Positions 14,596 through 20,840 of a DNA stretch of 41,679 nt are shown here, one piece after another. Under the pieces are notes generated by a model. The model was not told the origin of the DNA. It ran no database searches and saw nothing but the letters and a program-made list of their open reading frames with translations. The stretch's first letter is position 1. Each line of letters opens with the position of its first letter. Location of the stretch: positions 1 to 41,679 of the IMG/VR virus record IMGVR_UViG_3300025325_000056; one strand, written 5' to 3'. The position numbers and the translations under genes were made by a program. This DNA is from a virus.

Positions 14596-14957
14596 CCGAT
14601 CCGAAAGACATTCAGTGGAAATCTTTGCCCTACCGGAAGTGGATCAGGGACAACCTCTCCTGCTACTTCTGCAAGAACTCGCTCCGCACCGAGAAGGAAA
14701 GTTATCAGGGACATCATCATCGACATAGTGGAGGCAAGCGGCCCCGTGATCACCTCATCACCCCGCTTTGTCTCGCCTGTCATTCTGAACTGCACGCGAA
14801 TGAGAGCCGATTCAACAAAAAAAACAACATGACCCGCGAGCGGTGGGATGATCTGTGCGGCGCAACCTTGGGGACCTATCTTGAAATCGCGCTCAATGTC
14901 GATCCACGATGGATCATTATCAATGCCGAGCGCGAGGCAATCAAGGAGGCCGAATGA
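14592..14957 (+). CDS. HNH-type nuclease (DUF968-like)
   Basis: A 121-residue protein starting with TTG in a TTGA overlap. A zinc site CYFC (near residue 22) and CLAC (near residue 59) brackets GHHHRHSGGKRPRDHLITPL, giving the HH...H...CxxCH pattern of HNH/DUF968-type nucleases. Together with VRR-NUC it suggests a set of DNA-processing nucleases for recombination intermediates or packaging. Unlike the mobile HNH genes, it has the base composition of its neighbours and sits in the coupled operon. Confidence 0.6.
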   Translation: MTDPKDIQWKSLPYRKWIRDNLSCYFCKNSLRTEKESYQGHHHRHSGGKRPRDHLITPLCLACHSELHANESRFNKKNNMTRERWDDLCGATLGTYLEIALNVDPRWIIINAEREAIKEAE

Positions 14958-15466
14958 AACTTACCATCTCACCAACACTGCACAAACTTCCGCTCATCGA
15001 CTATCGCAAGGTGAAGGAGCTTCAAGGAAATCTCAAAGACCTGACCAAGGAAAACTATGCGCGGCTCCTCAAGTCCCTGACCGAGTTCGGCGTCATCATT
15101 CCCCTGTTCATCTGGCGGCACGAAGGCGAGGCATGGGTCATAGATGGGCACCAGCGCATCCGGGTCTTCCAAAAGGAGAAGCTCGAACCCTATGAGTTGC
15201 CCTATGTAGAGGTGGAGGCGGCGAATCTTATCGAGGCTAAAAAAAAATTGCTCGTTATAGCTTCCCAGTATGGGCGGACGAGTCAGGATGGTTTCGACGA
15301 ACTGACTCTCGACATCGACGACGGGTGGATCGAGCAGACGGTCGCGTTTGACGCGCTGCGCTTCGCGCCGTTCCCAGGCGAGACGCCGGACGGAAACGCG
15401 CCCATCGACGAGGAGAAGCTTGTGAAGACGTGGAACGAGTGCCCGAAGTGCGGGTTCAAATGGTGA
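14954..15466 (+). CDS. ParB-like N-terminal domain protein
   Basis: A 170-residue protein with a ParB/sulfiredoxin-fold domain: LPLIDYRKVKELQGNLKDL, then FGVIIPLFIW and the signature WVIDGHQRIRVFQ. It ends in a short zinc-like tail, ECPKCGFKW. In phages such proteins are often next to or fused with DNA methyltransferases, and here a methyltransferase pair follows at once. DNA binding or NTP-dependent clamp activity is possible; there is no centromere-like site or ParA, so partition is unlikely. Confidence 0.75.
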   Translation: MKLTISPTLHKLPLIDYRKVKELQGNLKDLTKENYARLLKSLTEFGVIIPLFIWRHEGEAWVIDGHQRIRVFQKEKLEPYELPYVEVEAANLIEAKKKLLVIASQYGRTSQDGFDELTLDIDDGWIEQTVAFDALRFAPFPGETPDGNAPIDEEKLVKTWNECPKCGFKW

Positions 15467-15469
15467 GGC

Positions 15470-15850
15470 ATGGACACGGTGGGCAGAAAGAAAAGATCGG
15501 AGATAATGGCGTCCATACGGTCGAAGTGGACCGGCCCGGAGAGGCGGGCGCACATGGCGCTCGTCTCCGGCGGGATACGCCACGACATGCATCCGGCCTT
15601 GCCCGGATCGCCGGACATCCTGGTCGGGCGGACCGCGGTTTTCGTGCACGGCTGCTTTTGGCACGGATGCCCCAGGCACTACAAGGCGCCGAAGACAAGG
15701 AGGGCTTTCTGGTCGAAAAAAATAGTGGCGAACGCGGCGAGGCACCGCAGGGCGTTGAGGGCGCTCCGGGCGTCCGGCCTGCGGACGGTCACGCTTTGGG
15801 AGTGCCGACTGTCGTCAGCCTCTTTGCTGGCTGCGGCGGGTCGTCGCTAG
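15470..15850 (+). CDS. vsr: Vsr-type very short patch repair endonuclease
   Basis: A 126-residue protein with the Vsr hallmarks: RSEIMASIRSKWTGPERRAH, the catalytic aspartate in LPGSPDILV (residue 49), VFVHGCFWHGCPRH, FWSKKI.AN and TVTLWEC. Vsr nicks at T:G mismatches left by deamination of 5-methylcytosine in the site of its partner methylase. It overlaps the methyltransferase gene by 49 bases, the classical gene pairing. Higher GC and more AGG and ATA codons than neighbouring genes point to transfer of the pair. Confidence 0.88.
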   Translation: MDTVGRKKRSEIMASIRSKWTGPERRAHMALVSGGIRHDMHPALPGSPDILVGRTAVFVHGCFWHGCPRHYKAPKTRRAFWSKKIVANAARHRRALRALRASGLRTVTLWECRLSSASLLAAAGRR

Positions 15851-16818
15851 GCTATAAAATGGCCGGGTTCAGCGAGAGGCTCGCGGTCGAATGGGACGCG
15901 CACGCGGCGGAGACCTTCCGCCTCAATTTCCCCGGCGTGCCCGTCTTCGAGGGCGACATCGCGACGCTGTCCGGTGACGAAGCCATGCGGTCGTCCAGAC
16001 TCGCGCCGGGCGCGCTCGACGTGCTCGACGGGTCGCCGCCGTGCCAGGGATTCAGCCTCGCCGGAAGGAGGGTTCTGGACGACCCGCGCAACGGCCTTTT
16101 CAAGGAGTACGTCAGACTCCTGTCGGCGCTCCGGCCAAGGACCATGGTGATGGAAAACGTCACCGGACTCGTCAAAGGGTACATGAAGTCGGTCTATCTG
16201 GACATCGTGTCGGAGCTGCGCGGCCGCGGATACGACGCCAGGGGCGAGATTATGAACGCCAAATGGTACGGCGTACCGCAGGCCAGGAAGCGCGTGATAA
16301 TAATCGGCGTGCGCTCCGACCTACGAACGGCGCCGGGCTTCCCGAAACCGTCTGCGAAACCGACCACGTGCAGGGAGGCGCTTGAAGGGCTCATCCCGGA
16401 CGCGCGGGAACGCGAAATACTGCTGGCAATCGGATTGAAAGGCGCCGCCTTCCGACATTGGGACAGGCTCAGACCGGGCGACAACTTGTCGCGGCTGACC
16501 GGCGGAGCAGGCTTCTCATGCGTAAAATATCATCCGAACAGGCCTGCGCCGACTATGCTCAAAAATGACGGAAACATCAGGATGCACGGCGGGATGCACT
16601 GGGCGGAGAGGCGGAGGTTCACACTCGGAGAGTACAAGCGGTTCTCCTCGTTCCCGGACGACTTCAAGTTTCCTGAGACAGGCGACATCATGAAGGACTG
16701 GTCGGGCGCGGTGGCGAGGATGGGGAACAGCGTCCCCCCGCTCTTGATGAGGGCGATCGCCGGGCACATCAGAGCGGAGATATTGGAGAGGATTGATCGG
16801 AAGGCGGAAACGGGGTAA
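15802..16818 (+). CDS. C5-cytosine DNA methyltransferase
   Basis: A 338-residue m5C methyltransferase. Motif I SLFAGCGGSSLGY (residues 6-18), motif IV GSPPCQGFS with catalytic Cys81, motif VI MENV, motif VIII QARKRVIIIGVR and motif X GNSVPP are all present. The recognition domain should lie between VIII and X. I placed the start at GTG 15802, just ahead of motif I; the frame is open further upstream but only as overlap with vsr. No restriction endonuclease is nearby, so it probably protects phage DNA from host restriction or replaces a host methylase. Confidence 0.9.
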   Translation: MPTVVSLFAGCGGSSLGYKMAGFSERLAVEWDAHAAETFRLNFPGVPVFEGDIATLSGDEAMRSSRLAPGALDVLDGSPPCQGFSLAGRRVLDDPRNGLFKEYVRLLSALRPRTMVMENVTGLVKGYMKSVYLDIVSELRGRGYDARGEIMNAKWYGVPQARKRVIIIGVRSDLRTAPGFPKPSAKPTTCREALEGLIPDAREREILLAIGLKGAAFRHWDRLRPGDNLSRLTGGAGFSCVKYHPNRPAPTMLKNDGNIRMHGGMHWAERRRFTLGEYKRFSSFPDDFKFPETGDIMKDWSGAVARMGNSVPPLLMRAIAGHIRAEILERIDRKAETG

Positions 16819-16827
16819 GATAAAATC

Positions 16828-17283
16828 GTGGAAACAAAGAAACCCACTGTCATCACAGGGAAGCGCACTGGAAAAGGCGGTGGAAGAAAAGGGCGGATCG
16901 AGAATCTCAGGCCGTGGAAACCCGGACAGAGCGGGAATCCCAAGGGAGGACCCAAGCGGTCCGAGCAAATGGCCGCAATCCTTCTGGATTTTCTCGAAAC
17001 CATCCCGCCGGAGGACATGAAAAAGCGGCCCTGGAAGCAACTGGTGGCCGAGGCCCTCGTCAAGGCAAGTGTCAAAGGGAACGTGGCGGCGATCAAGGAG
17101 ATATTCGACCGCACCGACGGCAAAGTGCCGCTTCCGCTTCACCACGGGGGATCGAAGGGTGGGTCCCTGCTCGGCGACAACTTGGGCTGGGAGCGGATCA
17201 AGAAGATCGGGGAGGCCGCCCTCGACATAGCAAAGGACCTCAAAAATGGAGACGATGGAGACGATTCAGGAGACAACTCTTGA
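16828..17283 (+). CDS. terS: Small terminase-like protein (DUF5681)
   Basis: A 151-residue protein with a glycine/lysine-rich N-terminus and the DUF5681 signature PWKPGQSGNPKGGPK (about residues 29-43), then a helical domain. DUF5681 proteins stand immediately before large terminases in many phages and act as the DNA-recognition subunit. The GTG start has only a weak ribosome site. The 3' end overlaps the large terminase by 38 bases in another frame. Confidence 0.75.
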   Translation: METKKPTVITGKRTGKGGGRKGRIENLRPWKPGQSGNPKGGPKRSEQMAAILLDFLETIPPEDMKKRPWKQLVAEALVKASVKGNVAAIKEIFDRTDGKVPLPLHHGGSKGGSLLGDNLGWERIKKIGEAALDIAKDLKNGDDGDDSGDNS

Positions 17284-19459
17284 AAAACAGAGGTCGAATC
17301 TCGATCCCGAATATGAGAAACTCGCCAGCGAGTTCCTAGAGTTCTATTGTACCATCGTCAATCCGCGATTCGAGCGGCCCCCACACATCCGAAAACTCTG
17401 CAGGGCATTGCAAAGAATCGAGAGTGGCAATCTCAAGCGACTGATCGTCTGCATGCCCCCGCGCCACGGAAAGTCCACCACGATCTCCGATCACTTTCCC
17501 GCATGGTATCTTGGGCGCAAGCCCGACCATCAAATTATCTTCTCGACCTACGGACAGAACCTCGCTTCGGTCTTCGGACGTAAGGTGAGGAACCAGCTTT
17601 TTGACTCGGTCCACAGCCGTATCTTCCCGGACTGCCACATCGCCTATGACTCGAAGGCCAAAAACCAGTTCACGACCATTGAAGGGGGGATTTACAACGC
17701 CGTCGGGCGCGGCAGTTCGATCACCGGCAAGGGGGCGAACCTAGGCATCCTCGACGACATGCTCAAGGACGATCGTGAGGCCGAGAGCCGGTCGATCCGG
17801 GACGGATTCAAGGACTGGTACCGTTCCACTTTTGTCACGCGGCTTGAGCCGGACGGGGCGATCATTATCGTGGCCTGCATGACAGGAGACACGCCGGTTC
17901 TGATGGCGACCGGACATGAAAAGCCGTTGCGCGATATTCGCCAAGGAGATCAAGTTGCTACCTACGAAGATGGCAAGATCGCGGCCTCCATAGTGCGTAA
18001 TTGGGCCAATCAAGGTCCTGATTATATCTTTACAATCAGGATGAAATCGGGGATAACCGTTCGAGCAAACGCAAGGCACCCGTTCCTTGTGCATGAAGGC
18101 GGTGAAACGAGATGGCGGCGAACGGATTCGCTAAAAAAGGGCAGTGTTATCCTGCGGGCTATTGGGGCAAGTGGAGGGGGATCAGTTGCGTCACAAAGGG
18201 ATGCGGAAAGCCCGCCAAGTGCAAAGGCATGTGCCCCTCGCACTACAATAAACACCGCTGGAAAACTGGAATCCGCCCTCCATCAGTCAATCCTCGTTCC
18301 CGTCGTGAAGCGCGTTTGCGCCATCGTTACGGAATTGATCTCGCGCATTATGAACGCCTTGTGGCCGAACAGGGCGGCGTTTGCGCCATCTGCAAACAAC
18401 CTCCCACGCGGCGGAACACCCGCGCTCATTGGAATGGGAAACTCTGCGTCGATCACTTCCACGATAGAGAGAAAGTTCGGGGCCTTCTCTGCAACGACTG
18501 CAACCTTGCGGTCGGTTACGGAAAAACTGAAGCAGTTCTCCGCGCCGCCGCTGAATACGTTCGGAGTCGCTCATGATATTGTGGATGAGATCTTCAAGAG
18601 CGGCATTGAAGATGTTTTCGACATTCAGGTTGAACGCACCGAAAACTTTATCGCCAACGGCTTAGTGAGCCACAATACTCGCTGGCACGACGACGATCCC
18701 GTGGGTTTCGTCTTGAAGGAGTTTGCTTCGGAAGGATGGGAGCAGATTGTTCTTCCAGCTTTAAGCGAAGACGAAACAATCGCTCTGTGGCCGGAACGGT
18801 ATCCCGTCGAGCGGCTTCTGAAAATCAAAACAGGTCTGACCCCCTACTTCTGGAACGCACTTTACCAGCAACGCCCGTCCGCCCGCGAAGGAAACATTCT
18901 CAAGCGTGAGTGGTGGAAATTTTACGGGGAGAAGCAGACCGAGAAGCTCCCCGCCCGATTCGACAAAGTGATCCAGTCGTGGGACTTGAGTTTCAAGGAG
19001 GGGGCCGACAATTCCTTCGTGGTGGGCCAAGTGTGGGGAAAAGTGGGACCGAAGAATTATTTGCTCCACCAGTACCGTAGACAAATCGGCTTCATCGACA
19101 CGCTAAAAGCCTTCGCGCAAGTCACGACGATGTACCCACAAGCCTACCGGAAGTTGATCGAGGACAAGGCCAACGGCCCGGCGATGATCGACGTGCTGAA
19201 AAAAAAAGTGTCGGGCATCATCGCGGTTCCGGTCGATGGATCGAAGCCGGAGCGAGCCAGTGCGGTCTCTCCGATCATCGAGAGCGGATGTGTCTTCCTT
19301 CCCGATCCCGACGAACAGCCTTATGTCTTGGATTTCATCGACAGAAGTGCTAACTTCCCAAAAGGTGAGTTCGACGATGAAACGGACGCGATGACCCAAG
19401 CCCTTTCAGATTTGAATGACTCATCGGCGATGCGACTGGAAAAACTTTTGGCAGATTGA
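17246..19459 (+). CDS. terL: Large terminase containing an intein
   Basis: A 737-residue reading. After removal of the intein (residues 211-477) the exteins give a 470-residue terminase. The ATPase half has Walker A MPPRHGKST (residues 70-78) and a Walker B-like LGILDDML. The nuclease half has IQSWDLSFKE, IEDKANGP and DDETDAM acidic clusters of the RNase H-like fold. The intein lies exactly before TRWHDDDP, a conserved terminase motif (IIVATRWH in intein-free relatives). It cuts and drives DNA into proheads at the portal. Splicing must occur for activity. Confidence 0.9.
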   Translation: METMETIQETTLEKQRSNLDPEYEKLASEFLEFYCTIVNPRFERPPHIRKLCRALQRIESGNLKRLIVCMPPRHGKSTTISDHFPAWYLGRKPDHQIIFSTYGQNLASVFGRKVRNQLFDSVHSRIFPDCHIAYDSKAKNQFTTIEGGIYNAVGRGSSITGKGANLGILDDMLKDDREAESRSIRDGFKDWYRSTFVTRLEPDGAIIIVACMTGDTPVLMATGHEKPLRDIRQGDQVATYEDGKIAASIVRNWANQGPDYIFTIRMKSGITVRANARHPFLVHEGGETRWRRTDSLKKGSVILRAIGASGGGSVASQRDAESPPSAKACAPRTTINTAGKLESALHQSILVPVVKRVCAIVTELISRIMNALWPNRAAFAPSANNLPRGGTPALIGMGNSASITSTIERKFGAFSATTATLRSVTEKLKQFSAPPLNTFGVAHDIVDEIFKSGIEDVFDIQVERTENFIANGLVSHNTRWHDDDPVGFVLKEFASEGWEQIVLPALSEDETIALWPERYPVERLLKIKTGLTPYFWNALYQQRPSAREGNILKREWWKFYGEKQTEKLPARFDKVIQSWDLSFKEGADNSFVVGQVWGKVGPKNYLLHQYRRQIGFIDTLKAFAQVTTMYPQAYRKLIEDKANGPAMIDVLKKKVSGIIAVPVDGSKPERASAVSPIIESGCVFLPDPDEQPYVLDFIDRSANFPKGEFDDETDAMTQALSDLNDSSAMRLEKLLAD
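17876..18676 (+). mobile_element. Intein in large terminase
   Basis: 267 residues in the terminase frame. Block A is CMTGDTPVLMATGHEKPLRD with nucleophile Cys1; block B is VRANARHPFLVHEG with its histidine. The C-terminal blocks are DVFDIQVERTENFIANGLVS followed by His-Asn, and the first C-extein residue is Thr. All residues needed for splicing are present. The region between the splicing halves shows no endonuclease in this frame; it is a low-complexity linker read across the nuclease gene at 18112-18576, which uses another frame. Confidence 0.9.
18112..18576 (+). CDS. Endonuclease VII-like HNH gene nested in intein (other frame)
   Basis: A 154-residue protein in the +2 frame relative to the terminase. 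It has an N-terminal zinc finger (CGKPAKCKGMCPSHY) and then a recombination endonuclease VII-type core: RYGIDLAHYERLVAEQGGVC, AICKQPP, LCVDHFHD, KVRGLLCNDCNLAVG. Conserved CxxC pairs and the DH.H motif are intact. The start lies within the intein's N-terminal splicing half (after block B), with GGCGGTGA upstream. The stop lies at the border of the C-terminal splicing half. It is likely the homing nuclease that spreads this intein. Confidence 0.85.
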   Translation: MAANGFAKKGQCYPAGYWGKWRGISCVTKGCGKPAKCKGMCPSHYNKHRWKTGIRPPSVNPRSRREARLRHRYGIDLAHYERLVAEQGGVCAICKQPPTRRNTRAHWNGKLCVDHFHDREKVRGLLCNDCNLAVGYGKTEAVLRAAAEYVRSRS

Positions 19460-19469
19460 GAGGTATCTC

Positions 19470-20840
19470 ATGGCGGATGAAACAAAAAAAGTCTCGGTCA
19501 CTGACGGTCTTTCCAACGTCATCACAAATCTTGGTATCTTAAACAAAGACAAACGGACTGGGGCGCGGTTCGACGAGCTGTTTCTTTTCCGCGAAGATGT
19601 CGATCCGATCTATCAGTCAAGCGACGTTGCCGCCCGGATCATCGACCGACCCCCGGAGGAGATGACCCGCGAGGGATTCAAAGTCATCGTGGACGGCAAG
19701 GAGATGACCGAGGAGATTCAGGTCATCTTCGAGGACTTGGGACTCGATAAGAAGATCGAACAAGCCCTTAAGTGGGCGCGGCTCTATGGAGGCGCTGGCC
19801 TCATCATGGGCGCGAAGGACGGCCAGCAACCGGACCAGCCGGTCAACTGGAAAGGAATCTCTACGCTCGACTACGTGACGGGTCTTGACCGATACCGACT
19901 CCGACCCTCCGGCACTGAGCAGATCGACGGCGACGTGACTTCCAAGAACTTCGGCAAGCCCGTCTTCTACACGCTCCAAAATCTTCAATACACCAGCACG
20001 TCGCCAGCCGTGGCCCTCCCAAAGATTCACTACACGCGGGTCATCCGGTTCGAGGGCATACCCGTCTCATGGCAACAGGAAGCGAGAGTTGATTGGTGGG
20101 GGGACTCGATCCTTTCCCGATTGCTCAACCCGATCATGAACTACGGACTCGCCCACGATTCGGCGGCTTTGATCGTGCAGGACTACACTCAACTCTTGGT
20201 AAAGCTGAAAAATCTCTCCGACATGATCGCCAGCGGGGAGGAAGCCCTCGTCCAGAAGCGGTTGCAGATGGTAGCCTTCTCCGCATCGATCATCAACGCA
20301 CTGGTCGTCGAGGAAGGGGAGGAAATCGAACGCAAGACGACGAACGTCTCCGGCCTTCCCGAATTGCTCAAGATGATAAACTCGCGGTTAGTGGCGGCGA
20401 CCGATCTTCCCCACACGATCCTCCTCGGAGAATCGCCCGACGGGTCCAACGCCACCGGGAACGCCACGACACTCCAATGGTACGACCACGTCAAGAACAA
20501 GCAGGAGAGCGTTCTCCGCCCGATCCTCAAGCAGGTGTTGACGTTCATCTTCGCGGCGAAAGACGGGCCGACTAAGGGAGTGATCCCGAAAGACTTCACC
20601 ATCGAGTTCAATCCCCTCTGGCAGATGAGCGAGAAGGAGCAAGCGGACATCCATTTCGTACAGGCGCAGGCCGATGCGATCTATCTCGACCGGGCGGTCC
20701 TCGACCCCGACGAGGTGGCCGACAGCCGGTTCGGGTCCGGGCAATTCTCCATCGAGACAACACTCGACGGCGAGACCCGCGAGGCCGTCGAGAAACCGCC
20801 GACGCCCGGAGATCAGACCCCGAACCAAGCGGGAGGATAA
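19470..20840 (+). CDS. Portal protein (DUF1073 type)
   Basis: A 456-residue portal of the DUF1073/Phage_portal_3 kind: an N-terminal region with IYQSSDVAARIIDRPPEEMT, then WARLYGGAGLIMG, a middle region with HTILLGESPDGSNATGN and a C-terminal helical part. It forms the dodecameric vertex through which DNA is packaged and on which the neck assembles. ATG 19470 follows GAGAGG; an in-frame ATG further up overlaps the terminase gene and lacks a ribosome site. It directly precedes the Mu-F-like gene (GTG one base after its stop). Confidence 0.88.
   Translation: MADETKKVSVTDGLSNVITNLGILNKDKRTGARFDELFLFREDVDPIYQSSDVAARIIDRPPEEMTREGFKVIVDGKEMTEEIQVIFEDLGLDKKIEQALKWARLYGGAGLIMGAKDGQQPDQPVNWKGISTLDYVTGLDRYRLRPSGTEQIDGDVTSKNFGKPVFYTLQNLQYTSTSPAVALPKIHYTRVIRFEGIPVSWQQEARVDWWGDSILSRLLNPIMNYGLAHDSAALIVQDYTQLLVKLKNLSDMIASGEEALVQKRLQMVAFSASIINALVVEEGEEIERKTTNVSGLPELLKMINSRLVAATDLPHTILLGESPDGSNATGNATTLQWYDHVKNKQESVLRPILKQVLTFIFAAKDGPTKGVIPKDFTIEFNPLWQMSEKEQADIHFVQAQADAIYLDRAVLDPDEVADSRFGSGQFSIETTLDGETREAVEKPPTPGDQTPNQAGG

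Noticed and set aside
14969-15745. 258-codon frame antisense to the ParB-like and vsr genes
   Set aside because: Shadow of two recognised genes, composition typical of antisense frames.
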